The position numbers were made by a program, and so were the translations under genes. Under the pieces are notes generated by a model, which worked only from the letters and a program-made list of their open reading frames with translations, did no database searches and was not told the origin of the DNA. Below, piece by piece: positions 41,347 through 49,967 of a stretch of 64,000 nt of DNA; within the stretch, counting starts at the first letter, position 1, and each line of letters starts with the position of its first letter. Source of the stretch: Pseudoalteromonas caenipelagi (GTDB lineage Bacteria > Pseudomonadota > Gammaproteobacteria > Enterobacterales > Alteromonadaceae); assembly GCF_013140855.1 (NCBI RefSeq), contig NZ_JABBPG010000009.1, positions 62,001 through 126,000 on the forward strand, in the 5' to 3' direction.

Positions 41347-43152
41347 ATGCACAGCGAACAAGCTCACATTCAAGATGTTGTTGCGGGTCTTACTGAGCAA
41401 CTCTCTAACAGAGAGTCACAACAAACACCCGACCCACATAACCAACGCCGTGCGGTACAAGCCGTATTTGCAAATACCGTCAATAATTTTCAGCTATTTT
41501 ATCAAGCAGCCATAGAGGCTGGGTTTAGTCAGTCTCGCCTGTTGAGTCAAAAGATGAATGGCTTGAGTGATGTGGCTGGGCTTAACAATTATCAAACTGA
41601 GGCGATGGTTTTTAATACACGCTTTCAGCAATATCCTTTTGTTATCGCTTTATGTGAATCAACGGTAGAAGTGCAGTTCATATACTCGTTGGCGATAAAG
41701 TTTAATCTACCCATTCGGGTGCGCGCAGGCGGTCATGACCATGAGGGGGAGTGTAGCGGTGATAACACCATTCTTATTGATGTGAGTCGCATTAAGCACT
41801 TTAGCTACAACGACAAGGATGAAGTTGCAACCATAGGGGCTGGATATCGTTTTTATCAGTTAACACCAGAGCTGGCTAAGTATGGGCGAATGATTGCTCA
41901 TGGCACGTGCGCAACCGTTGGATTAACTGGGTTTATTCAAGGTGGCGGTTGGGGTCCTTGGACTCGAAAGCATGGTATGTGCTGTGAACACCTTGTAGGT
42001 GCAACGGTTGTACTAGGCAATGGCGATGTGGTTGAAGTGAGTGAAACATGTCACCGCGAAATACTGTGGGCACTGCGTGGTGGCGGCGGTATGAGTTGGG
42101 GGATAGTAACTGAGCTTAAGGTGAAAACATTTGAGTTGCCCGATGAAATTCATCGGTTTGAGATAGTTTGGAATGCCTTGACTAAACAGAAGAAGAATAC
42201 TTTTATCGCAAAGTCTCAATGTCCAACGATTGATGTCCTCAAAGCTTGGGAAAAAGTAATTGGTGCCGATAATACAGGTGACTTACTAGGTACTAATTTA
42301 AAAATTAACGCCATCGCTAAAGAATCTGTCGATGACTCTACGCCTTATGATGAGCTTTATCACCCATGTACCATGTACGGTTATTGGCAAGGCAGCGAGG
42401 AAGCATTGCGTGAATTTGTAGCAAAAGAGTTTGCGTCAACACAAGATAAGAACAAGCAACCTAAATTGACATCTAGCAGGGTTGCTTTCAAGCAAAAAGG
42501 TAAAGCCAAGGGCTCTGTGCAATATAGCTATGATCATACTTTGTTAAGCAATTGGGCAAGAGAGAGCTTAGCGGATCAAACTATTCCGCTGCATGATGCG
42601 CTAGTTAAAGAAAAACATGCTTTTACGCCAGATTATGATGCCCCTGCACCTCATAAAATAACCTCTAAGCTAGTAGCAAAAAAAGGGCTTGGAGTGCAAG
42701 GCTATAAGCAACTTTTAGAGACGCTAACATCGCCATTAATTCAAGCCAATAATGCAAGTTTAGGGCTGTTCAGTTATGTTACTTTAGGGGCGATAGTGGG
42801 CGATTACTATCATGATTTGAAAGAAAGCAAGAAAGCGTTAGGTGTTTCTTTTCCTTATCGAGATGCGCTTTATACGATTCAATATCAAACTTGGTGGAAT
42901 GAAAGTATAAAAGACAAATTAGAGCAGCAAAATAATTCTGTCTATGTAGATACTAACCGTGCAATGGATTGGATATCAGCCAGTCGCAATGCTCAGATTG
43001 AAGGCACCTATGGCGCGTTTATAAGTTTTAAAGATGCATCAATTCCTACACCGGTTTACTTTCAGCAAAACTATCAACGCTTAGTTGATATCAAGAAAGC
43101 TTACATAAAAGATCACTATAATCACCTACGTACCAGAAAAACCATTATTTAA
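41347..43152 (+). CDS. FAD-binding oxidoreductase with BBE domain
   Basis: A 601-residue flavoprotein of the vanillyl-alcohol-oxidase/berberine-bridge group. The PCMH FAD domain (about 85–280) holds RVRAGGHDHEG with His130 and AHGTCATVGL with Cys188. In GOOX-like enzymes this His/Cys pair holds FAD by two covalent bonds, about 60 residues apart as here. The C-terminus YFQQNYQRLVDIKKAY is a BBE-type motif. The N-terminal 80 residues are extra and charged. No signal peptide is seen, although most relatives are secreted. Substrate unknown; relatives oxidise sugars, alcohols or alkaloid-like compounds. ATG 41347 follows TAAGGA. Confidence 0.85.
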   Translation: MHSEQAHIQDVVAGLTEQLSNRESQQTPDPHNQRRAVQAVFANTVNNFQLFYQAAIEAGFSQSRLLSQKMNGLSDVAGLNNYQTEAMVFNTRFQQYPFVIALCESTVEVQFIYSLAIKFNLPIRVRAGGHDHEGECSGDNTILIDVSRIKHFSYNDKDEVATIGAGYRFYQLTPELAKYGRMIAHGTCATVGLTGFIQGGGWGPWTRKHGMCCEHLVGATVVLGNGDVVEVSETCHREILWALRGGGGMSWGIVTELKVKTFELPDEIHRFEIVWNALTKQKKNTFIAKSQCPTIDVLKAWEKVIGADNTGDLLGTNLKINAIAKESVDDSTPYDELYHPCTMYGYWQGSEEALREFVAKEFASTQDKNKQPKLTSSRVAFKQKGKAKGSVQYSYDHTLLSNWARESLADQTIPLHDALVKEKHAFTPDYDAPAPHKITSKLVAKKGLGVQGYKQLLETLTSPLIQANNASLGLFSYVTLGAIVGDYYHDLKESKKALGVSFPYRDALYTIQYQTWWNESIKDKLEQQNNSVYVDTNRAMDWISASRNAQIEGTYGAFISFKDASIPTPVYFQQNYQRLVDIKKAYIKDHYNHLRTRKTII

Positions 43153-43160
43153 TGGTATCG

Positions 43161-43186
43161 TTAGCCACATCGGTTGGTGTGGCTAA
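43161..43186. terminator. Hairpin between convergent flavoprotein and sterol-desaturase genes
   Basis: TTAGCCACA pairs perfectly with TGTGGCTAA over an 8-base loop. It overlaps the stop codon of the minus-strand gene, and no long U tract follows. Confidence 0.45.
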
Positions 43187-44004
43187 TGTTGCTTCAAATC
43201 ATGAGGTTTACCAAATAGAAGACGCAACTTCCCTCGCCAAGAGTTTTGTAAGCGTAGGTTGTGCAGTAAAATAAGCCATGGTGTTACAAGCACATCATAA
43301 AAAGACACGCGATAATGACGCTCTGCAACACCATATTGTGGCGGTTTTGATGCTATAGGCTCTACAAAAGTACCAAACAACTTATCCCAAACAATCAGTA
43401 CGCCAGCATAGTTTTTATCAATATATTCAGGGTTGCGAGCGTGGTGCAAGCAGTGATGGGTAGGCGTATTAAATAGTACGCCAAACCACTTTAAGTTTGG
43501 TGCTTGTTCAGTATGCACAAAAAATTGATAGGCCAAGTTAACTGCAACTATGGCAAATACAAGCTCTGGTGGATAACCAATAATGATAAGCGGTAGCCAA
43601 AATAGCCACATTCCAACGATAGGATAAAAGAGGCTTTGTCGCATGGCAGTCGAAAAGTTCATGTTCACTGAGCTGTGGTGCACAATATGCGCACACCATA
43701 ACCAGTTACAGCGATGGCTGACGCGATGAAACCAGTAGTATAAAAAATCCTGAAGTATAAAGGCCAAAGTAATGTTCAAGGGATTAAGTTCAAAATGCAC
43801 AACCGCAAAATGCATGTGTAACCAGTAGAAAAATGGCATTAGCACAAATAGGGCAATTAAGTCGCTTGCCTGATGAGATAAAGCCAGTCCCAGATTGAGT
43901 AAAAATTCTTTCAGGGTGTAGCCACTTTTGGCATTTCTATACTCAACGATGATTGCCAAGCCAAATAACGGGCTTAGGGCCAATAAAATAAACTCAACGT
44001 TCAT
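43183..44004 (-). CDS. Sterol desaturase / fatty acid hydroxylase family protein
   Basis: A 273-residue inner-membrane di-iron oxygenase of the fatty acid hydroxylase superfamily. It has four to five hydrophobic segments and the three histidine clusters: HRVSHR near residue 95, HIVHHSS near 108, and HCLHHARN near 182–190. These bind the two irons. Bacterial relatives hydroxylate lipids or carotenoid-like or alkylglycerol substrates; which one cannot be inferred. It overlaps the downstream-transcribed partner by 11 bases at its 5' side (44004/43994), so the two minus-strand genes are translationally coupled. Confidence 0.85.
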   Translation of the reverse strand: MNVEFILLALSPLFGLAIIVEYRNAKSGYTLKEFLLNLGLALSHQASDLIALFVLMPFFYWLHMHFAVVHFELNPLNITLAFILQDFLYYWFHRVSHRCNWLWCAHIVHHSSVNMNFSTAMRQSLFYPIVGMWLFWLPLIIIGYPPELVFAIVAVNLAYQFFVHTEQAPNLKWFGVLFNTPTHHCLHHARNPEYIDKNYAGVLIVWDKLFGTFVEPIASKPPQYGVAERHYRVSFYDVLVTPWLILLHNLRLQNSWRGKLRLLFGKPHDLKQH

Positions 44005-44401
44005 GATATAGCTTCCTTAATCTTCTAGCTGCCAAGCTAAAATCCACAAATAGCACTATTTTGAGCAACCAGCTGGGTAACCAAGTGTTGCTGAAGCCAA
44101 AAATTTGATAGTGCAGCTGTAGATCCGTGGCTGTTGAAGTCAGCGTAATTTCACCGCGGTGATTTTTTATCGGGCCATAACCTTGTATGCGATAGCATAA
44201 ATGTTGTGGTGTTTGCTGCGTGATAACCTCAATAAACTGGTGACCTCGCATTGTGACATGACGCCTACGAAGCCCATCTTGGGCGGGTAATTCTTTAAAG
44301 TGTGCGTTAAAGATACGCCTAAGTTGGACGCAGTCTGATAAAGCATCAAGTGTAAAGTCGCTAGATTTTGGTAATGAAATTAGCAAATTGAGTAGTTGCA
44401 T
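43994..44401 (-). CDS. SRPBCC-like protein of unknown ligand
   Basis: A 135-residue protein with the outline of an SRPBCC/polyketide-cyclase helix-grip fold. Alternating strands run over residues 45–100 (HVTMRGHQFIEVITQ, HLCYRIQGYGPIKNHRGEITLT), with a C-terminal amphipathic to hydrophobic helix (about 107–135; WLLKIVLFVDFSLAARRLRKLYHER). A hydrophobic stretch near the end may let it sit on a membrane. It is the first gene of the pair with the hydroxylase. It may bind the hydroxylase's lipid substrate or product; that is only inferred from coupling. Confidence 0.65.
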   Translation of the reverse strand: MQLLNLLISLPKSSDFTLDALSDCVQLRRIFNAHFKELPAQDGLRRRHVTMRGHQFIEVITQQTPQHLCYRIQGYGPIKNHRGEITLTSTATDLQLHYQIFGFSNTWLPSWLLKIVLFVDFSLAARRLRKLYHER

Positions 44402-44495
44402 CGTTTTTTATCGTGTCACTTTTGCACTAGCATATCGTTTTGATGCACGGCATACTTGACCCTATCTGTTATTTTTTTGTCTTTTCACGCCAGCT

Positions 44496-45440
44496 ATGTT
44501 CGATGTCTGTCCTCAATATTGCCAAGTGTTGGCCGAGTATTTACCCAGTGAAAGTAAAGGCTTGAGCCGTATTCCTATGCATCATTATTTTGCTGCTCTC
44601 GAAGCAGGTGCAAAGTTAAATCAAGATCCACTTTGGGGGTTTGAACTTGGAAAACAAATAAATAGTGCCCAATATGGCTTGTTAGGATATTTGGTCGAAT
44701 CATCGGCAATGTTGCAACAGGCACTAGATGCTTTGTTAGCGTTTGATAAAACAGTTGCAGATATTGGTATTTGTCAGTTTGCGACTCATCAAGGGGTTGC
44801 CAGTATTGCGTGGCAACCATATGAAAATAATCAACATGCTATTTTACGTAATATGACCGCTTGGGTGGCGATGGTGAGGCATATTACGGGGCAGCCGTTA
44901 TCGGCCCATCACGTTGAATTCAACCTAGAGTTAACGCAAAGTCAAAACGCTAGATTGAGCAACTGGTATGGCTGTGAGGTCAGAGATAATGCCACGCGCA
45001 ATGTTATTTACTTTGATGCTGAACTGTTGGATATGCCAATATTGACGCGTAATGAGTTAGTTAATGCTAATTTATATCCTGCAATTAGGGATCTTCAAAG
45101 AGCATATGAGCACAACCAAAGTTGGTTTGCAAAGTTACAGCCAAGTTTGCATCGTTGTGATTTACAGGACATGTCTTTAACTCGCCTAGCTCAGTTGTTA
45201 GACACTTCTCCTCGCACTTTACAACGGCAGCTAAAGTGTTACTCAGTGAGTTTTTCTCAGTTGCTGGAGCAAGAGCGTAAAAGGCGTTTTACACAGTTCT
45301 GCCAAGTATTGTCTAAACAAGCATTAAGTGAATTGTTGGGATATGCAGAGCAAGCGTCGTTGAATCGTGCGGTGAAGCGTTGGTATGGAGTGTCACCAAG
45401 CGAATATGTTCGCCAGCAACAAAAAACACAAGGGCATTAA
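44496..45440 (+). CDS. AraC family transcriptional regulator (arabinose-binding-like N-terminal domain)
   Basis: A 314-residue AraC-type activator. An N-terminal sensor domain (about 15–190, PF12625-like; KLNQDPLWGFELGKQINSAQYGLLGYL) is followed by a C-terminal double helix-turn-helix (about 225–310). That domain has LAQLLDTSPRTLQRQL, ELLGYAEQASLNRAVKRWYGVSPSEY. It is divergent from the SRPBCC–hydroxylase pair, so it likely regulates those genes. Relatives include regulators of lipid and alkane-type metabolism such as OruR/VirS-like proteins. The effector is unknown. Confidence 0.88.
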   Translation: MFDVCPQYCQVLAEYLPSESKGLSRIPMHHYFAALEAGAKLNQDPLWGFELGKQINSAQYGLLGYLVESSAMLQQALDALLAFDKTVADIGICQFATHQGVASIAWQPYENNQHAILRNMTAWVAMVRHITGQPLSAHHVEFNLELTQSQNARLSNWYGCEVRDNATRNVIYFDAELLDMPILTRNELVNANLYPAIRDLQRAYEHNQSWFAKLQPSLHRCDLQDMSLTRLAQLLDTSPRTLQRQLKCYSVSFSQLLEQERKRRFTQFCQVLSKQALSELLGYAEQASLNRAVKRWYGVSPSEYVRQQQKTQGH

Positions 45441-45466
45441 AAAAGGTGCACTAGGCACCTTTTTCA
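45439..45466. terminator. Bidirectional terminator between the AraC gene and metK
   Basis: AAAAAAGGTGC and GCACCTTTTT pair with a loop of five to six bases; A-run and T-run on either side suit both convergent genes. Confidence 0.85.
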
Positions 45467-45484
45467 GATTTAAAGCATATTTGC

Positions 45485-46636
45485 TTACAAACCTGCAGAC
45501 GCTTTTAATGCTTCAGCTTTGTCTGTTTTTTCCCAAGGGAATTCATCACGACCGAAGTGACCGTATGCCGCTGTTGGCTGATAAATTGGACGCTCAAGGT
45601 CAAGCATCGTTAAGATGCCATATGGACGTAGGTCGAAGTGCTCACGAATGATCTCGATTAAACGTGATTCTTCTAGCTTGCCTGTGCCAAATGTTTCAAC
45701 GCTGATTGATGTTGGCTCTGCAACACCGATTGCGTAAGATACTTGGATTTCACATTTGTCAGCAAGACCTGCCGCAACAATGTTTTTAGCAACGTAACGC
45801 GCTGCATAAGCTGCTGAACGGTCAACTTTTGAAGGATCTTTACCAGAGAACGCACCACCACCGTGACGTGCCATACCACCGTATGTATCAACGATGATTT
45901 TACGACCAGTTAGACCACAGTCACCCATAGGGCCACCGATAACAAAACGGCCAGTTGGGTTGATAAAGAACTTAGTTGCTGATGTAACAAGCTCAGCTGG
46001 TAATACTGGCTTGATAATAGTTTCCATTACAGCTTCAACTAAGTCGTTTTGTGAAATAGAGTCACAGTGTTGAGTTGAAAGCACAACCGCATCAATACCA
46101 ACCGCTTTACCATTTTCGTAAGCAAAAGTGACTTGAGACTTAGCATCTGGACGCAACCACGCTAGCTCACCACTTTTACGAACCTCAGCTTGACGCTGAA
46201 CTAAACGGTGTGAATAGGTGATAGGAGCAGGCATTAGTACGTCTGTTTCGTTACAAGCGTAACCAAACATTAAGCCTTGGTCACCAGCGCCTTGCTCTTC
46301 AGGACGCGCGCGGTCAACACCTTGGTTGATGTCAGGAGACTGCTTACCAATGGTATTTAAGATGGCACATGAATCGGCATCAAAACCCATATCTGAGTGT
46401 GTGTAACCGATTTCACGTACTGTTTTACGTGTTAATTCTTCGATATCTACCCATGCGCTGGTAGTCACTTCACCACCAACCATAACCATACCGGTTTTTA
46501 CGTAAGTTTCACACGCAACACGTGCTTTTGGATCTTGTTCTAAAATTGCATCAAGTACCGCATCAGAGATCTGATCGGCGATTTTATCCGGATGACCTTC
46601 AGAAACAGATTCAGAAGTAAATAAATGTTTTGCCAT
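45485..46636 (-). CDS. metK: S-adenosylmethionine synthetase
   Basis: Makes S-adenosylmethionine from methionine and ATP. The 383-residue protein is nearly co-linear with E. coli MetK (384): MAKHLFTSESVSEGHPDK at the N-terminus, GAGDQGLMFGYA near residue 117, and GGGAFSGKDPSKVDRS near 260 (ATP P-loop-like and potassium site). ATG 46636 is chosen over an upstream ATG at 46651 by this alignment. A perfect MetJ box lies about 110 bases upstream, which fits repression by MetJ with AdoMet, as in other Gammaproteobacteria. Confidence 0.97.
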   Translation of the reverse strand: MAKHLFTSESVSEGHPDKIADQISDAVLDAILEQDPKARVACETYVKTGMVMVGGEVTTSAWVDIEELTRKTVREIGYTHSDMGFDADSCAILNTIGKQSPDINQGVDRARPEEQGAGDQGLMFGYACNETDVLMPAPITYSHRLVQRQAEVRKSGELAWLRPDAKSQVTFAYENGKAVGIDAVVLSTQHCDSISQNDLVEAVMETIIKPVLPAELVTSATKFFINPTGRFVIGGPMGDCGLTGRKIIVDTYGGMARHGGGAFSGKDPSKVDRSAAYAARYVAKNIVAAGLADKCEIQVSYAIGVAEPTSISVETFGTGKLEESRLIEIIREHFDLRPYGILTMLDLERPIYQPTAAYGHFGRDEFPWEKTDKAEALKASAGL

Positions 46637-46738
46637 TGAATTTATGCTCACAAATATTGCGCTTCACGAACTACGGGGATAGCGCTAAAAAATTAAGAGG
46701 CATATATTAACGAAAAGAAAAGCATATGCATAGTTTTT

Positions 46739-46754
46739 TTACGCCTAGACGTCT
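46739..46754. promoter_or_regulatory. Met box pair (MetJ operator) upstream of metK
   Basis: AGACGTCT at 46747–46754 is identical to the MetJ met-box consensus. The adjoining 8-mer TTACGCCT (46739–46746) matches 5 of 8. MetJ binds two or more adjacent boxes cooperatively. Its location between the divergent metK and tkt genes, about 110 bases upstream of metK, fits metK control. Confidence 0.75.
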
Positions 46755-46903
46755 AAATTAATTTGAGCGTGTTGGAAGGCCCGAAAATATTGGCTTTAAG
46801 CGTGTTTTTCTGCCATTTATCGTTGCAGTTTGCTGTAAAAATAAGTAAGAATGGGCACTTTCTAGACCCGCGCAAAAATAAATTATTACAAGGTAGGAGA
46901 ATT

Positions 46904-48895
46904 ATGCCATCTCGCAAAGAACTTGCTAATGCAATCCGTGTTCTGTCAATGGACGCGGTTCAAAAGGCCAAATCTGGTCACCCTGGAGCCCCAATGGGCA
47001 TGGCGGACATCGCTGAAGTGCTTTGGCGCGATTATCTAAAGCATAATCCAAGTAACCCGCAATGGGCTGACAGAGACCGTTTTGTACTGTCAAATGGCCA
47101 TGGTTCAATGCTAATTTATTCTTTGCTACATTTAAGTGGTTATGAGTTATCAATTGACGATTTAAAAAACTTCCGTCAAATGCATTCTAAAACGCCTGGT
47201 CACCCTGAATATGGCTATGCTCCAGGTATCGAAACGACAACAGGTCCTCTTGGTCAAGGTATTACCAATGCTGTCGGTATGGCGATTGCTGAGAAGTCGC
47301 TTGCTGCACAATTTAACCGTGACGAACACAATATCGTAGACCATTACACGTATGCATTTTTAGGTGATGGCTGCTTGATGGAAGGTATTTCTCATGAAGC
47401 ATGTTCGTTGGCTGGTACGCTTGGTTTAGGCAAGCTGATTGCGTTTTGGGACGATAACGGTATTTCTATTGATGGTGAAGTTGAAGGCTGGTTTAGCGAT
47501 GACACACCAAAGCGTTTTGAGTCTTACGGCTGGCACGTAATTGCCAACGTTGATGGTCATGATAGCGATGCGATTAAAGCTGCAATTGAAGCGGCACGTG
47601 CCGAATCTGACAAGCCAACATTAATTTGTTGTAAAACCGTGATTGGTTACGGTTCACCAAATAAATCAGGTAGTCATGATTGTCATGGCGCGCCATTAGG
47701 TGATGACGAAATTAAAGCGGCACGTGAGTTTTTAGGTTGGCAACACGGCGCCTTTGAAGTGCCAGAAGATATTTATGCTAAGTGGGATGCAACCGCGCGC
47801 GGTCAGCAGCAGCAAAGCGAGTGGACAATTAAGTTCACTGAATATCAAATGGCATATCCAGAACTTGCGGCTGAGTTTGAACGTCGTATGAGCGGTGACT
47901 TACCGGCAAACTGGGCTGAGCATACTGAAGCATACATTGCACAGTTACAAGCAAACCCGGCAAACCCAGCAACCCGTAAAGCATCACAAAATGCACTGAA
48001 TGCGTATGGTCCAATTTTACCTGAGTTTATGGGCGGCTCTGCGGACTTAGCAGGTTCAAACTTAACAATATGGGAAGGCTCAAAAGGCCTAACGGCAGAC
48101 GATGCATCAGGCAACTATATCTTCTACGGTGTACGTGAATTTGGTATGTCTGCCATTATGAATGGTATTGCACTACACAAAGGTTTTGTACCTTACGGTG
48201 CAACTTTCTTAATGTTTATGGAATATGCGCGCAATGCAGTACGTATGGCTGCACTGATGAAGCAACCAAGTATTTTTGTTTACACACACGACTCTATCGG
48301 TCTTGGTGAAGATGGTCCAACACACCAGCCAGTAGAACAAATTGCCAGCATGCGTTTAACACCAAACCTAGTGAACTGGCGTCCGTGTGACCAAGTTGAG
48401 TCTGCGGTTGCGTGGCAACAAGCGATTGAGCGCAAAGATGGTCCAACTTCATTGATCTTCACTCGCCAAGGGTTAGAGCAACAAGCACGTGATGCGCAGC
48501 AAGTTCAAGCGATCAAAAAAGGCGGTTATGTATTGAGCTGTGATGGTAACCCTGAAGTTATCTTCATTGCCACAGGTTCTGAAGTTCAACTTGCGGTTGA
48601 TGCAGCACAAGAACTACGTAATGCAGGTAAAAAGGTACGTGTTGTTTCTATGCCATCTACCGATGTGTTTGATGCACAATCAGCTGAATACAAAGAAAGC
48701 GTACTACCAAGTGCGGTAACACGCCGAGTAGCGGTTGAAGCTGGCATTGAAGACTACTGGTACAAGTACGTAGGATTGAACGGCGCGATTGTTGGTATGA
48801 GCACCTTTGGTGAATCGGCACCTGCTGGTGAGCTATTCGCACACTTTGGCTTTACCGTTGAAAACGTAGTAGCAAAAGCAAACAGCTTGTTTTAA
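46904..48895 (+). CDS. tkt: Transketolase
   Basis: Thiamine-diphosphate enzyme of the pentose phosphate pathway that moves two-carbon units between sugar phosphates. The 663-residue protein has the full three-domain layout: KSGHPGAPMGMADI near residue 22, the TPP motif GDGCLMEGISHEA near 155 with EDGPTHQPVEQ near 470, and a C-terminal domain after about 530. ATG 46904 is chosen because TAGGAGA lies just before it and the N-terminus then equals that of E. coli TktA; the upstream open frame is not coding. It is divergent from metK. Confidence 0.97.
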   Translation: MPSRKELANAIRVLSMDAVQKAKSGHPGAPMGMADIAEVLWRDYLKHNPSNPQWADRDRFVLSNGHGSMLIYSLLHLSGYELSIDDLKNFRQMHSKTPGHPEYGYAPGIETTTGPLGQGITNAVGMAIAEKSLAAQFNRDEHNIVDHYTYAFLGDGCLMEGISHEACSLAGTLGLGKLIAFWDDNGISIDGEVEGWFSDDTPKRFESYGWHVIANVDGHDSDAIKAAIEAARAESDKPTLICCKTVIGYGSPNKSGSHDCHGAPLGDDEIKAAREFLGWQHGAFEVPEDIYAKWDATARGQQQQSEWTIKFTEYQMAYPELAAEFERRMSGDLPANWAEHTEAYIAQLQANPANPATRKASQNALNAYGPILPEFMGGSADLAGSNLTIWEGSKGLTADDASGNYIFYGVREFGMSAIMNGIALHKGFVPYGATFLMFMEYARNAVRMAALMKQPSIFVYTHDSIGLGEDGPTHQPVEQIASMRLTPNLVNWRPCDQVESAVAWQQAIERKDGPTSLIFTRQGLEQQARDAQQVQAIKKGGYVLSCDGNPEVIFIATGSEVQLAVDAAQELRNAGKKVRVVSMPSTDVFDAQSAEYKESVLPSAVTRRVAVEAGIEDYWYKYVGLNGAIVGMSTFGESAPAGELFAHFGFTVENVVAKANSLF

Positions 48896-48942
48896 TAACA
48901 CCCCACTGATTGCAGTGGATTGTTAGACATAAACAATGATTT

Positions 48943-48968
48943 AAAAACCCGCTTCGGTGGGTTTTTTT
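48943..48968 (+). terminator. tkt terminator
   Basis: ACCCGC/GTGGGT stem closed by a C(TTCG)G tetraloop and followed by seven T residues. A separate perfect CCACTG/CAGTGG hairpin (48903–48918) lies just after the tkt stop. Confidence 0.85.
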
Positions 48969-49014
48969 GTGGGGGTTTTATTAGCGAAAGGGGAAATTGG
49001 AAGTCTCAGTTGTG

Positions 49015-49740
49015 CTACGTGGCACCTGAAGCAATTTTGTCCAAGCAATGCAAAATACTTATTACGATGTCATTCTGGCGTTTAAACTCCCTCTTCAGGA
49101 AAGGTATGGCACTGACCTCTGGAAATTTATCGTTTACTCCAGCTCTTTTTTCAACTGCTTCGAATATAAATTTGTAACGCTCTTTACCCTGCTCCTTTAA
49201 ATCAAAGTGAGACTCTGGTCTTACAATAATTGAATGTTTGGTTTGATTACACAGTCGATTAAGGTACTGATAATCGGAAGGGCTGGTAAGTTGTTTAACT
49301 AGAAGTAGTAGTTCACTATATTTAGGGAGCACTTCAAGCTTATTTTTTACTGTACTTAAGTAAATTTTTGACTCTTCGAGCCGTGTTCTACTGTCGTGAT
49401 TAAGACTTAATCCTAAGTAAATTACAAACCCCAAAATATCGGATAATGAATGCAAAGTTCTGACGATAGCGATAATGTTCGCCCTACAGCCAAGTGTAAA
49501 TTCGTAATCTTTGTTATTAACATCTGGATCTATACTGAACCTTGAACGAAATGCACTACTTGCAGTAGGGTTCTGACGCAAATGTTCGTCAATCAAATCA
49601 TCAAGGGTATGGTAGTGATATATACATAAGTGGTAAGTTTCAGTGATAGAACTAATTGCTCGTTTCAATTTAAATATATTTTCCTCTGATTGTTTGTCTT
49701 GGGCATATTGAATCAATGTTTTGTTGTTCCAGCTTTCCAT
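49015..49740 (-). CDS. Orphan helical protein of unknown function
   Basis: A 241-residue protein I do not recognise. It looks wholly helical and cytoplasmic, with no signal peptide or membrane helix. A hydrophobic helix LSDILGFVIYLGLSL is near the middle (about 97–112). A segment RLCNQTKHS (about 167–175) has an Arg and His six residues apart, which fits the loose R-x(4–6)-H pattern of HEPN nucleases, but that alone proves little. The gene is more AT-rich than its neighbours and stands alone between two conserved housekeeping genes, tkt and a chemotaxis receptor. That suggests acquisition. No antitoxin or partner gene adjoins it. Confidence 0.55.
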   Translation of the reverse strand: MESWNNKTLIQYAQDKQSEENIFKLKRAISSITETYHLCIYHYHTLDDLIDEHLRQNPTASSAFRSRFSIDPDVNNKDYEFTLGCRANIIAIVRTLHSLSDILGFVIYLGLSLNHDSRTRLEESKIYLSTVKNKLEVLPKYSELLLLVKQLTSPSDYQYLNRLCNQTKHSIIVRPESHFDLKEQGKERYKFIFEAVEKRAGVNDKFPEVSAIPFLKREFKRQNDIVISILHCLDKIASGAT

Positions 49741-49920
49741 TAGGTTGATTTCAATGTTAGGTTACGTAGTTAAAACCTAGCATATTCGATAAGTTTCATC
49801 ACAAATTACCCATCAAGACTATTCCAATACTCCCCATTAATTTATTGTCTTAGCTACCTTCAGAAGAACTAATGTTGGAATAACCCGCTTAAGCTACTCA
49901 ATGCGTTTTAAACAGACACA

Positions 49921-49946
49921 AAAAAACCGCTTTCGCGGTTTTTTCT
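49921..49946 (-). terminator. Chemoreceptor gene terminator
   Basis: AAAAAACCGC pairs with GCGGTTTTTT; on the minus strand the loop is GAAA (a GNRA tetraloop). It lies 22 bases past the stop of the chemoreceptor gene. The symmetry allows it to work in the other direction as well. Confidence 0.85.
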
Positions 49947-49967
49947 ATATTTAGCAAAAGGCTGATA

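Noticed and set aside
46763..46903. 47-codon upstream extension of tkt
   Set aside because: The extension has no homology to transketolase N-termini, spans the promoter region, and a good ribosome binding site precedes the ATG at 46904.
46637..46903. SAM riboswitch upstream of metK
   Set aside because: No SAM-I, SAM-II or SAM-IV core could be picked out, and gammaproteobacterial metK is normally controlled by MetJ, whose box is present.
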